DNA of 64,000 nucleotides from Cytidiella melzeri (Eukaryota > Basidiomycota > Agaricomycetes > Polyporales > Irpicaceae), in assembly GCA_022592445.1 (NCBI GenBank), contig JABYQR010000214.1, forward strand, positions 1 through 64,000. Reading direction: 5' to 3'. The position numbers were made by a program, and so were the translations under genes. This document shows, in pieces, positions 24,367 to 38,242 of this stretch (positions within the stretch are counted from its first letter, which is position 1; the number at the start of each line of letters is the position of its first letter). Below the pieces are notes generated by a model. That model made no database searches and was not told where the DNA came from. It saw nothing but the letters and a program-made list of their open reading frames with translations.

Positions 24367-24765
24367 GATGGCGGCAGGTTCAACAAACTGTGATCAGCAG
24401 ATGACTGCTGACGACAGCTTGGGTGGCGAAGGCGTGACAGAGTGGATGAGGCAGGGCTGAGAGGGCTGAGGGCGACTGATGCGTGGCGAACGAGGCCGTG
24501 AAACTCGAGCAGTTATTCAAAATTAATTATTATCTACCATCTGTAGGCAATCAGTTGGCGTCTAGATGACGAGATGGTTCAATTGAGGCATCTAGATGAC
24601 GAGTGATTCAATTGAGGCATCTAGATGATGCGGGATTCTCCGGATGCTCAGCCATGCTCGAGAGATTCGGTCGCTCCCGCAGGAGGCCTCGAGATGCCAT
24701 CGAGATCACGGAATGATGCGCGTCCGAGGCCGGCGTCTCGTGAGGGCGGCTCGAAATTTCCGACA

Positions 24766-25715
24766 TTGCTTCTGATCCTAACATGGGCAAACATCGCACA
24801 GCTATCCGCGGCGCCAACGAAGCAAAAGTAAGGACTTAGTTCGCGTCAGCTCTGTCGACATGACTTCCAGGCCGACACGCTTTTGTTTCGCCAGAGAAAA
24901 TGTTTAGACATCGACCGAATGTTATAGTACAACCGACGAGAGTAGAGGGTCACTGGCATTGTATATTGAGTGCTGATGCATGCAAGTGCGTATGGAAAGA
25001 CCGCACTCACCTTCGGCGTTGTGTTTGACCTGCAGCCCCGAGGCAAAAGCTTCCAGGTCTGGCATGGAGCACCCAGGACACAGTTCTTCGTCCGTTTTGA
25101 ATACGAAACCTTGCCCGCTGAAGCACGCTTGGCTCGGTTGTAAACGTGTCCGTCACAGTGTTCAAGGGCGTAGGAGCAGCTCGCTCGTAATTGCTGACAT
25201 GTGCGCCTGGTCCTTACAGACTAGGATCTCGGGTGCGAAGTGGTACATACTTATACTGCACTGGTGACGGGACATTCCAACGAGGTTCTTGACGAAACTC
25301 TCGCAACGACTCCACGTCGAGAATAGCAAGGAAGTCAGCTGTTAACGTTCCAACAGCACAGCGAATAGCATCCTACAGTACTCACCGAGCCCATTGACAG
25401 TACTATTCCACTAGCCCTCCTCTTACGCTACCGCCGCCGCCAATTGGAGTCCCAGTCCGCGCCCCGTCAATTTGTTCGAAACGAAGAGGTCAGAAGCAAA
25501 AGGTCCAGGGTGTCTTTGACATGTTTTCCTTAGTCGTTTGAGTGTGCTCATTGTCCTCTGACCACGTGAGCGAAGGTGTGAAGGGTGTATCGAAACACGA
25601 GAGTGGTGGAAAGCCAAGCCTGTCGCGGTAGAATGAGACCTACAGAACTCTGAGAAGATGGTGAACGATAGTAAGCACTCCAAGTCTGAGTACTACGTAT
25701 ACTGAGTGGCTGCCC
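24766..25715. other. Unit B left flank, no recognisable gene
   Basis: The first 30 bases match the unit-boundary segment at 3491-3520. The following 915 bases have no counterpart in unit A, which jumps directly to the cdc48 remnant. Short open stretches exist on both strands but none shows a family I recognise. Either unit A lost this segment or unit B gained it. Confidence 0.5.
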
Positions 25716-28289
<2,574 letters not shown>

Positions 28290-29076
28290 GTTGGGTTCAG
28301 TGCCAACGATACAGCTGATGACATTTTGTAGCACAATATTGTCGTGTGCGCGGTTGTTCTTTGTTCGTCTCGTCTTGACTTCTTATGTGCGATCATGAAT
28401 AACATGCTCTTAGATTGCAGGGCCAGTTGAAGCTGTTGTATTATTGAGAAATGTGCCACTGCTTCATGAGCTGCTGGGTGTTCATCGACGTGTATGACCC
28501 GTATTTTGCGTCCCCCGGCTCCAAGATTGCTTGGGCGTCAAGTTTGCGCTGCTACTACAAGTATCATGCAATACGGCTCCCAGCAAACCAGGATAATACA
28601 GACCGACATCTGCTAGGCTTTGCACTGCCCTGTTACGCTGCTCAGTGCAGTGATGATCCTGTACGTACCACATCAGAGTCCGCACACAGCCTGGGCTCAC
28701 ACGCGCTGGCGGTAATGATAAGCTTCTGTCAAGTTGAAGAGTGGCATAGCTTCGAATTCCAGCGAGTCTCACGACTCGGATGCAACGGAGCCCAAGCAGT
28801 GTCTCATTCTCTGGCAAAAGAGGGTAAGTCAGGTCGCTTTCCAAACAATGTCACAAATGTTGTCGACAACTTACCGTACCCTCGAAGAACATAAACATCA
28901 GCGTTGTCGCAATCGGTGTTTGATTCGGATGGACGCAGTCGGCGCGCGGGTTGATTTCAAGTGAGTACAGCCTCTAGCCTCGTGTACACAGCACGGTCTA
29001 AACATGCATCGCAGTATATAGCCCACCCTTCCTCTCCCTCTTCGGATTCTGTACCCCTCACCTCTCCAACAACGCG
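28290..29076. other. Unassigned decayed sequence and ankB promoter
   Basis: The stretch matches 6091-6870 of unit A with few changes and contains no recognised gene. A TATA-like AGTATATAGCCC is kept at about 29014, and a pyrimidine-rich tract follows before the ankB start. Confidence 0.5.
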
Positions 29077-31000
29077 ATGGATGTCTTCAGCTACATGGAA
29101 AAAGCGTACAAGGCCATGAAACTCATCAAGGATACCCTCGACGACCTGAAGGATGCACCAGACAACTTGCAGCTCCTGCGACTTCGGGCGTCATCTATAG
29201 AGGAGTTGCTGAACCGGCTGGATCAGTTGCCCCCGCGCTCTTCGTCTGATGCGGCGGACGCTGACTTGCAGTGTTTGGCGGTGATTGCTGCGAAGAGGTT
29301 GGAGGAGGTCGAAGTGTTTCTAGCAAAGATGCGGAGAACTGGCAAGAATGGAAAGGTGAAGCTCAACAAGGCTCGATTCCTGCAAAGCAAGGTGCTTGGA
29401 GATAACATCGAGGACCTCTCTACGAAGCTTGATGACCTAGAGAAGGCCCTGAGCTCAATGTGTAACATCGTTGCATTGCAAGTGGATCCTCTGAATGCCA
29501 AGTCAGCTATTGATCATGATATTGGCGTAGATTTATGGCTCCATCGCAATCCAGAGGATTAGAGGAAGTTGTTACCACATCACGCCGGCTCGACGTTACC
29601 TTCTCTGCGCACATCGTTCGCACATCCACACCCACTCACCGACCTCTCACCTCACCCTTCCGGAACCCTCTACGTTGTCTGCAAGGCTGTGCATGTCGGT
29701 GCCACCGTCCTAGTTCCTCACAAGTCTTACCCAGCTACGTTACGCTGCTTGTCGGCCAATTCTATGTACCCAAGCGACGACCATGCGACGTGCAGACTTG
29801 TCGCCAGGATCAAACGATGCCTAGTCAGACTGTCTGGTATCTTCCGTCGTGGATGGTCAAAGTGGAGGCGCAGGTTTTGTCGCCCTTCTACTTGTCGATT
29901 CACACTCCGAGATTTGTTCGCAATGACGCGCCGATTTGGCAATTAATCTTGCGAGCAGACGTTGATGGGGTGCGCGAACAGTTCAAGTCAGGAGAAGCAT
30001 CTGTTTACGATGTCAACGAAGGTGGGCGTACAGTGCTCTCGGTGAGTTCTATGAACTTCATTTTCTGTCAATGCATTGCCACTAACTGGCGACGCAAGTA
30101 TGCGCGTGACGCTTGGCTCCACAGCCGATGTTCGAACCCGGGCCAGGTTAGGGCATCGTATGACATGTTCGCGTTCTTGGAAGACGCAGGAGCAGATCCA
30201 GAATTCTCTATAGGCCAGCAGTAAGTCCTGTATCGCCATGCTGCATCCACAACTCACTGCCTGAGGTGTCCAGGTTACCGATGAAGCTACTCCTAGCTTA
30301 TGCGTCATTGGAAACTCTGATTGAGCACCCGGACGCAGTGTTCGCGCACAAAGTCAAGACAAACACTATCGCTGTTGATATTTGCCAGTCTATCTTCCAC
30401 GTCGACGCCATCGATCTCGTCGAGGACTATCTCGATTGGTGGGGAATAGAATCAGACTCTGACCCAGTAGCTGCCGCGCTGTTGGGCTACTCAAGCAGCA
30501 CGGACATCACAAATTTAGACATGTTCCAGTCTCTCACTCCATGGACAGCCCTGGAGTATGCAGCCGCATTCTATCCAAAGCACGTCGAGAGCTTGTTGCA
30601 ACGTGGAGAAGACGCGAAGATGAAAGCTCCACTGGCCACAGCAGCTCATTGGGACAATGCATCAATCATTAAGCCTCTCGTGGAAGCTGGAGCAAGTGTC
30701 AATGCATATAACCGACAAGGGATGACAGCGCTACATTACGCATGCTACCGGTTGAATATCGACACACTGAAGACTCTAATTCAGTGCGCAGGGGAAGATG
30801 AAATTGATTGGGAAGCTCGTACACGAGACGGGAGGAACTTGAACGCGCTGCAGGTTGCAAAAGCCAGTCCTTTCCACTCCTGGCATTCGAAAAGCGATAT
30901 TCAAGAATTATTCGATATCCTTTGTGCACATATACCGGAGCCGTACGAAGAGCTACACGATGGCGATGAGCCAGTTCGGATGCCAGGGAGTTTTGAATGA
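29077..31000 (+). CDS. Ankyrin-repeat protein with STAND-like N-terminal domain, copy B
   Basis: Exons 29077-29481, 29565-30041, 30099-30220 and 30274-31000 join in frame to 576 aa with GT-AG introns. The layout equals copy A: helical N-terminal domain, Cys/His module (GCACRCH, RRPCDVQTC), WYLPSWM block and ankyrin repeats (GMTALHYACY, EAGASVNAY). The third exon is longer than in copy A by a short insertion (SRCSNPGQVR). Residues change mostly in the ankyrin part and near residues 90-135, while the first 70 residues are identical. It is open throughout, so both duplicates appear to be kept. The function is unknown; binding of a ligand or partner by the ankyrin part is inference. Confidence 0.8.
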
Positions 31001-31349
31001 GGATCAGCATGGTGTTCTCGCCGTCGTGCTGCGAACAGTGAGTACAGCTCATATCCATAGTCTATCATCCTCGTTTATTGATGGTATTTGTTGCAGTGGA
31101 GTGTATACCCAAGCTGAGATATTTTGTACGCGTACTCATATTTTCATGTCCGTTCCAACGACCTCCATTTCAGTCTCGTGTACTTGATCTCGGTCAACGA
31201 AGTAAGGAACGGACTGAGATTACGCTAGCAGAAAGGGGAGGTGTACAATGGTGCGTATCCTTCCCAAAGTACAACCTCGATCTACAGACCCTGCCACTAG
31301 ATTCACGATTGCTTCCCCCCACCCTTAAGACCACCACGTCGCAGCACTA
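31001..31349. other. 3' flank of ankB
   Basis: No separate gene is supported. The stretch matches 8787-9139 of unit A almost base for base. Confidence 0.5.
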
Positions 31350-33530
31350 ATGCCCAGCTACACTAACGCTTCTAGGTTGGTCGTCTTCCACGACGCCCGC
31401 GGGTACGTTCATCACTGGCAAACTCGTCAGGGAGCCAAATACCGTCGACACTTTGTGAGAATACGCAGTATCAAACTCTTTGGTCTGTAAACACCCTACT
31501 CTGCCTCGTGCGTGAGGACAGGTGTGGTACAAACGGCAGACGGAATCGACGCCCTCGTCAAACACTGCCCTGCCATTGGTAGAGAGGACGTTCAAGTAGC
31601 GCGGAAGACTCCGTCGAAATTGGCTCTCACGAGCGTTGAGGTTATGGGCGCGTCTTGCTTAGAGGAGATAGCTGTCAAAAGCACAAAGCTTCGAGAAGAG
31701 GTCATTCTAGCAAAATGGTGAAGGGTATGGGTTGTCAATCGTCAGTGCCAACTCTGCGGTCGCGGTGTACGTACCAAGAACGATGCGTCGTTGTGCTGGT
31801 TTGAAGCCCAAACCATACGGTTGATCGTAGACATCTCCAGCCTTCTAGATCTGCCTTGTTCTGTCGGGATAAACACGAAGATATGGCTCGAGACAGTATT
31901 AACGCGAGCCTTCTACGTGCAAAACTGAGATATTCATACCCGACTCGATTCCATCGTAATCAAGGCACATGTCCTGGGGAGTCCAATACTGAAGATAGTA
32001 TATCATGCGTTCATGCGCTCTTGGTCGAGTAGAGCAGCTTGACCTCTGCCCATGCCGAACATTGTACTCTCAACTTGTCCCTGTACAGACCAAGTGCACC
32101 ACATATGAACGCTGGCTCATGGAGGATCGCAGGCGACAAAAGGACAGAATCAGACTTCATTGCTTTGCCACGCGAACTGATGACAGGCGATTCAGTCGTA
32201 AGACTGCTGGAAATTGAAAGGTACATACCCCGGAGCACCAGAATCGACAAGGTGTATTTTGTTGCTATCACGCTTGTGAGAAGAGCACTCTGTCAGAGTA
32301 AAGCAACGTCAGGAGGCAGCCTCGGGTAGACTCGTTGGGATGGCTTCAAGGCGCCGTTCAATGTGGGTTTACGGGGACCAAATATATTCACAAGGCTGTA
32401 TGCACAATTGCCTTAGGATAGGAGAGAGTCTTCAACTTTCGTCAAGCCATTTCGCGCATGTCCAGTGGTGATAACCACACACCGGGACCGGCCCATCAAA
32501 GCCAGCAAAGGCATACTTAGCTTTCAACCTTGCATTCGATCTTCAACACCTCTCTGGCAGCCCAAGGTCAAAGGCGGAGCTTCTTGTGTAGTCTGTCATG
32601 TGCGCTGCAGTCTGGCATGGATGACCATGAACAAAGCCCGCTGTACGTCCTCGGAGAGTAAACTTGTCGATCGCGAGAGAATGTCTGGGCCTTCTGTCTA
32701 TCGTGCCCGTAAGATAGTTCCAAGGCGGACAAGTAGCTGGCTCGCAGCCGCTGAAAATCCTGCCATTGCTTTGGCACAAAATGGTACGAGTTCAGGACTC
32801 ACGCGTGGCGACGCATTTTTGCGATGTATGGAGAGATGAGTTTCATTCGAACAAGAGCAAGAATGTATCTACCTGGCATCGAAACGAGCAAAGCAAGGCA
32901 AGTCAGCTGCGGACGTTCATATACCACAATACACAGCAACATGTTCACCAGGCCAGTATCAGCCCACAAACCCTCCTAGTGCGCTACCACCCTTTGTACA
33001 ATGTGCTCTCTGGCCCCGCAACTTGCTCGAAAGCCACTGACAACGAGGCGAGGTCGACCATGGGGATCTTGATCGTTTGAAAGGGCCCACCGACGATTGT
33101 CCTAGTCCTTGTCGCCGAAAGCCCAGATGAAGCTCTTCAGAGTGTATCAAGAGTGGTATAGAAGGCCGTATTATCGACAGTTGAGGATGAGAGGATGATA
33201 TTTGTTTTTGTTTCTAGTTTGCCCGTAACGAGGACCGAGGTCAAGTCGACTTATTAGGCGTCTAACAAGAGATCTCATTAACTCACTTCCGACAAAGCAT
33301 TATACTGTGGAATCACGCTTTGGCCTGCACTGGCAGGAGACGTGTCACAACCGAGCTGTACAAGGCTTACTCATAGAAAACTCCTGTACTTCGCCTTGTC
33401 GACGACGGTGGTATGAAACTTGTCAGCACTGGCGACGAACCTGTCGTTGGGGTACCAGCAATGCAAGACCATTTGGATGCTCCTTGACCCTAGGCGTGTA
33501 CATCAGTGATAGTTGTGTGGTAGCATACTA
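31350..33530 (-). pseudogene. gatA: gatA pseudogene, unit B
   Basis: Blocks on this strand match gatA of unit C in order. The C-terminal end is at 31350-31720 and the middle at 31740-31990. A block at about 33390-33470 matches the first exon around the GACGACGGTGG.GTCGTACGG-type sequence. Frameshifts and substitutions are abundant. The stretch from about 32000 to 33290 shows no clear gatA similarity and may be foreign or too decayed to follow. It lies immediately upstream of ankC, so the promoter end of this dead gene borders the promoter of the third ankyrin copy. Confidence 0.7.
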
Positions 33531-33698
33531 AGGTGCGTTTGCTGACAATGTTGGCATTAGGCGTAGATTCAACTGAAGTAAATATGTACAGCCTCCAGCC
33601 TCGTGTACACCACCGCTTGGTCTGAACGTGCATGCAATGCAATACATAGCCCGCTCTTCCTCTCTTGGTGCTGCGCCACTTACCTCCCAAAGAGCACG
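33531..33698 (+). promoter_or_regulatory. Promoter region of ankC
   Basis: This block resembles the ankA and ankB upstream sequences: CAGCCTCCAGCCTCGTGTACAC, then a TATA-like ACATAGCCC at about 33644 and a pyrimidine-rich CTCTTCCTCTCTT tract before the start codon. The conservation among three copies suggests that the promoter duplicated with the gene. Confidence 0.5.
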
Positions 33699-35615
33699 AT
33701 GGACGTTTTCAGCTACCTAAGCAAAGCGTACGAGACGATGAAGCTCATCAAGAAAACCATCGACGATGTCAAGGATGCGCCGGACAGCTTACGGCTCTTA
33801 CGACTTCGGGCATCGTCTATAGAGCGACTGCTGAACAAGCTGCATCAGCTGCCTCCTTACTCTCTGTCTGGAGCAGAGGGCGATGACTTGCAATGTTTGG
33901 AAGCAATTGCTGTAAAGAGCTTGGACGAAGTCGGAGGTTTTGTCGCAAAGATGTTGAGAATTGGAAAGAACGGAGATGCGAAGGTCAACATTGTCCGATT
34001 TCTGCAAAGCAAGGCATTCGGCAAGACCATCGAGGGCCTCTCTGCAAAGCTCGACGACCTAGAGAAGGCATTAAGCTCGATATGTGACATCGTTGCATTG
34101 TACGGGTATCTTTTCATTATCGAGTCAACTATTGACGATGATAGCGGTGTAGGTCTTTGGCTCCATCGCAATGCCAAGTTTTAGAGGAAGTTGTTGCCGC
34201 ATTGCACCGACTCGACATGGCTGTCTCTGCGCTCAGCGTTCGCACATCGACAGCCACTCATCGACCTCTCAATGCTCCCTTTCGTAACCGTCTACGCTGT
34301 CTGGAAGGCTGCGCATGTCGATGCCACAGTCCGGGTACCTCACAGGTCATCGCCGGTTACCTCGCGCCGTATATCGGTCAAGTCCATGTACCCAAGCGAC
34401 GACCGTGCAACGTGCAGACCTGCCGCCAGGATCAGAGTATCCCTGGTCAGGCGGTCTGGTTCCTTCCGTCGTGGATGTTCAAAGTGGAGGCGCAAATCTC
34501 GTCGCCCTTCTACTTGTCGATCCGCACTCCGAGATTCGTTCGCAACGACGCACCGATCTGGGAGTTGATCATGGGCGCAGACGTGGATGGGGTGCGAGGA
34601 CTGCTTCTGTCAGGTGAAGCATCTGTTCATGATGTCGACGAAGATGGTGACACAGTACTTTATGTGAGTTTGACACCTGTGAATGCATTGCCATTAACTG
34701 ACGATTCAAGTATGCGCATGACGCTTGGGTCAAGGGACGACAATTTGCAACCTCAGGCCAGGTTATGGCATCCCATGACATAATCAAGCTCTTGGTAGAG
34801 GCGGGAGCAGATCCAGAATTCTCTATAGGTCAAAAGTAGGTATTCTTTGCCATGCTTGCATCCGCATCACAACAACTGAGATATTAAGTCGATCGATGAA
34901 GGAGCTGTTAGCTATTTCGTCGTTAGAAACATTGATCGAGCATCCGGACGGCGTGTTCGCGCACCAAGTCAAAACAAGCACCCTCGTTATCGACATCTGC
35001 CATCCCATCTTCCATATAGACGCTATTGACCTTGTCGAGGACCTTCTTGAATGCCAAGGAATACAATCGGACTCTGACCCGGTAGCGGCGGCATTGTTGG
35101 GCTACTCGGGCAGCGCAGCAATCACACATGCAGACATATTCCAACATCTCTTTGGATGGACAACCCTGGAATATGCAGCTCTCTACCATCCAGACCACAT
35201 CGAGAGCTTGTTGCAGCGAGGAGAAGATGCGACCATGGGAGCTCTCCTAGTGATGGTCGCTGATTCAGGCAATACATCAATTATCAAGCCTCTCATTGCA
35301 GCAGGAGCAAGAGTCAACGCATATCAACACACAGGGATGACAGCGCTACATATCGCATGCTATCATTTGAATATTGACACTCTGGAGACTCTGATCAAGA
35401 GCGCAGAAGAAGATGAAATTGACTGGGAAGTTCGTACACGAGATGGGAGGAACTTGAACGCGCTGCAGGTTGCACAAGCCAGTCCTTACCATGCCTGGCG
35501 TCCGACAAGCGATGTTCAGGAGATCTTTGATATCCTTCGCGCACATATTTCTGGGCCGTACGAAGAGCTACACGATGTTGAGGAGCCATTTCGGATGCCA
35601 GGGGGCTTGGCATGA
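33699..35615 (+). CDS. Ankyrin-repeat protein with STAND-like N-terminal domain, copy C
   Basis: This is the most diverged member, with the same domain order: MDVFSYLSKAYETMKLIKKTIDDV at the start, GCACRCH and RRPCNVQTC, WFLPSWMFKVEAQ, then ankyrin repeats (GMTALHIACY). Later exons fit about 34190-34663, 34711-34837 and 34892-35615. The first intron is doubtful. Copies A and B have a donor GT right after the codon at 34101-34103, but here the bases are GGGTATC. Reading through stops at 34184 and would give a 161-residue product. A donor at 34099 (GTACGG) with an acceptor near 34235 would keep the frame and remove about 18 poorly conserved residues. It is convergent with intact gatA. Confidence 0.65.
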
Positions 35616-36090
35616 GCACTCTGTATTATTGCTGCACTAGCAACGGTGAGTGTAGCCCGACGACTCCAGGGTTTACTTCGCGAGATTTTTGATCATAGCT
35701 TGTGTACAGCAGAGCGTATACCCAAATCAATAACTTTCGTACTCGTACTCGTACTCATCATGTTATAGCCGTTCTTTCTGCACACATTCACTATGATATC
35801 ACCTGCGATACACGATCGAACTCTGAGTTTCACTTATTGCGCGCACCAAACCTGTGAGGCCAGAGAGGTGAAAAACAGAGGTGGCGGGTGAGCAGCGCTG
35901 CGTATCCTTGAACGAGCGTGCACCCTGTTGTATGTCTACTCGGCTACCGGTGACTGCAGCTGCTGGTACATACGTCTTCCAATTGATACTTTTTGCGGTT
36001 GATACTTCAAGTTGTGGCAAGGTGATCCATGAGATCTAGGAATTATGGAGAAGACGCGGGTGAAGAATTGCGTCGCCGTACGGGAAGCAT
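35616..36090. other. Convergent intergenic region between ankC and gatA
   Basis: No gene is seen in these 475 bases. The region should contain the 3' ends of both convergent transcripts. It is partly similar to the corresponding stretches after ankA and ankB. Confidence 0.5.
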
Positions 36091-38038
36091 TCAGCCCACA
36101 TCAACTGTAGACCCTGCCAGGAGACTCTCAATTTCATTACCCACCCTCAGCACCAAATCGTCGCATCCCCACTGCCCAACTACACTGACGCCAATCGGCC
36201 ACTTGTCCTCCCCGAAACCCGAAGGTACGCTCATGGCTGGTAAACCTGCCAGAGAAGCAGGTACCGTCAAAACGTCTTGTAGGTACGCGTCCAGGCTGCT
36301 CACAGAGTCTTCAAGTCTGTAAGCACCCTTCTCTGGGTCGTGCACAAGGGCGGGCGCGGTTTGAATGGCAGACGGGTGGAGCAAAACGTCGACGCCCTCG
36401 TCAGATGCTTCCGTGCCACCTGTGGTAAGAACGTTGCGTGCGCGAAAGACTCTATCGAAGTCGGCTCGTACGAGCTTGCGGACCCGTTGTGCTTGGAGGA
36501 AGTAGTTGTCAAAGGCACTAAACGAAAGGATCTAGGTATGTGTACTCTGGCGAAAATGGTGTGGGTCGTAAGTACCCACTCTGCAGTCAAAGCGTATGTG
36601 CCAAGAAGGATTCGTCGTTGGACTTCTGGTCCGAAGCCCAGGCTACGCGTTTGAGCGTAGACGTCACCAGCCTTCTTGATCTGACTTGGTCCATCGGGAT
36701 CGACACGTAAACCTGGTTCAAGTACGTATTGAAAAGGTCCTTTTAGGTGCAAAGCCGGGAACTCGTACCAAACTCGATGCCGTCGTACCGAGCCAAGTTA
36801 CTGCTCGCCTCAGCGCTGGCGATGACATAGTATGCACTGAGGGCATATCGGGTGGACGGCATAGACACTGAAACGAGCTGTGCACCACGTGCCGCTAAAC
36901 AACGTAAAGTCTCCCTGTAGGGTCCGAGAATTGCTGAGCTGAGTTCTGACGGAAAGTACTCCTGAGACGCAGGTGAGAGCTGCGCAATGGAGAACGAGGT
37001 CTAGCTACCTGTGGAATTCCAATCCTGAGGCCATTCAGTCTGCCGCTGGTGGACCAGTTTACCATATGCTCGTGGCAGATTGAAGCAGCTTGGTCCCTGG
37101 TCTCCACGTGCGCCGCTGTGGGGTCGCTCTCATCGTACTTATTGACGGTGTCTGTGTAGTGTCGGCACTCGTACAGAACACGAGACAAATAACAAAAGAC
37201 TCACGGTAAACCTGGCGTACATAGTCGACAGTCTTGCCCAGGATGCCTACACAATCCAAGCTGTCTGCATAGGATATCACGCCCCAGCTTCACGTCGATA
37301 AGCCAAGACAACGTTCGGATGTGTATATGCGCGTCGTACCGGCTGACTATCCCATAAGAAGGTTTGAAGCCGACGACGCCGCAATATGACGCAGGTAACC
37401 GGACTGAGCCACCAGTATCGGTGCCCAAAGCGCTAGAGAAGTAAGTACGATGAGTGGGACGCAGGCGTCACGAAGATATACGACACTTGCGCGTCGCAGA
37501 AGCCAGCGGCCACAGCAGCTGCACTTCCACCCGAGCTCCCTCCGGCAGATCTCAGCTCTAGCTCACTTTCGGACGCGTTGCCAGGGTCTGACGGGTTCAA
37601 GGCTGGACCATGAATCGACCACAAGTTCGATGACCTGCAACATAAGATAGATGTGACAGCTGGTTATTACAGGACTCACCCCATCCCAAACTCGTCGCAG
37701 TTCGTCTTTCCAATAATCGAAGCTCCAGCCTCTCGCAACAGTTTGACGACGGTGGCGTCGTACGGTGGTACAAACGTCTTCAGCATACGCGACGAGCAGG
37801 TTGTGGGAATACCAGCGGTGCATATGTTGTCTTTAATTGCCACGAGTAAGTTCTTCAATGGAGCATCCTGTGCTACTTGGGCTTCGGGGACTTCATGTAT
37901 GCGGTACACAAGAGCGTTCAAGTAATCCTTATCGTTAGCGTGTGCATCCGTAGCGGTAGTAGTCGAGTAGTAGTGCCTTGAAATGCGCTTGCTAGCAGTA
38001 TTGATACGTCGGCAATTCAAGAGATGTCGACGTAGCAT
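36091..38038 (-). CDS. gatA: Mitochondrial glutamyl-tRNA(Gln) amidotransferase subunit A
   Basis: Eight exons (38038-37680, 37634-37491, 37432-37340, 37287-37205, 37151-37009, 36961-36769, 36712-36580, 36517-36091) join to 524 aa. The protein is an amidase-signature hydrolase. Catalytic residues are visible: Lys in LVAIKDNIC, Ser in [11 protein letters not shown] and Ser in [30 protein letters not shown] and [20 protein letters not shown] are GatA-typical. It releases ammonia from glutamine and passes it to Glu-tRNA(Gln) in the mitochondrial GatFAB/CAB complex. The basic, hydroxyl-rich N-terminus ([20 protein letters not shown]) fits an import signal. Intron 2 begins GC instead of GT. It is the only undamaged copy among three and is known as HER2 in yeast and QRSL1 in humans. 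Confidence 0.93.
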
Positions 38039-38242
38039 GCCCACCGATCCCGGGGTCGTTATGGAGGGACGAACTATGGACGAGATGTCGCTCGGAGTTC
38101 CACCGCATAAACCTCAGAAATGGACAAGGCGGGTATTTGGCCATGTTGTGCAAGAGCATCTGATCCTAATAGGCACAAATAACGCACGTCCTGATTTTAC
38201 TCGAGTTGCACATTTTCTTCTCAGCGCAGCATTGCAGTGACC
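38039..38242. promoter_or_regulatory. Shared divergent promoter of gatA and mak11
   Basis: Only 204 bases separate the two start codons, which point away from each other. The stretch must carry the control elements of both a mitochondrial translation gene and a ribosome assembly gene. No TATA box is evident, as is common for fungal housekeeping pairs. Co-regulation is inference. Confidence 0.6.

Larger units (their letters stand above)
10628..24765. mobile_element. 14.1 kb insertion with short terminal inverted repeats, likely a giant DNA transposon
   Basis: The left end reads TGTCGCAAA and the right end, on the other strand, TGTCGGAAA. The flanks are GGGCTTT on the left and TTGCTTCTG on the right. 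The paralogous site at 3485-3497 reads GGGCTTTGCTTCTG, so removing 10628-24765 plus one TT restores it. This supports a single net insertion with a 2 bp TT duplication. Both ends carry GC-rich subterminal sequence that repeats GCCTCG and GAGCATCCGG. Cargo is a solo LTR, an RS-repeat gene, an unknown gene and a Plavaka-type transposase gene. Serial nested insertion instead of one mobile unit is not excluded. Confidence 0.65.

Noticed and set aside
30120..30150. A TTCGAACCCGGG block resembling a tRNA B box
   Set aside because: It lies inside exon 3 of ankB, and no matching A box or cloverleaf can be drawn around it.
32000..33290. A separate gene on either strand within the unit B gatA pseudogene
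   Set aside because: Open stretches of 60-124 codons exist, but none shows a recognisable family, a consistent splice model or a conserved counterpart in units A or C.
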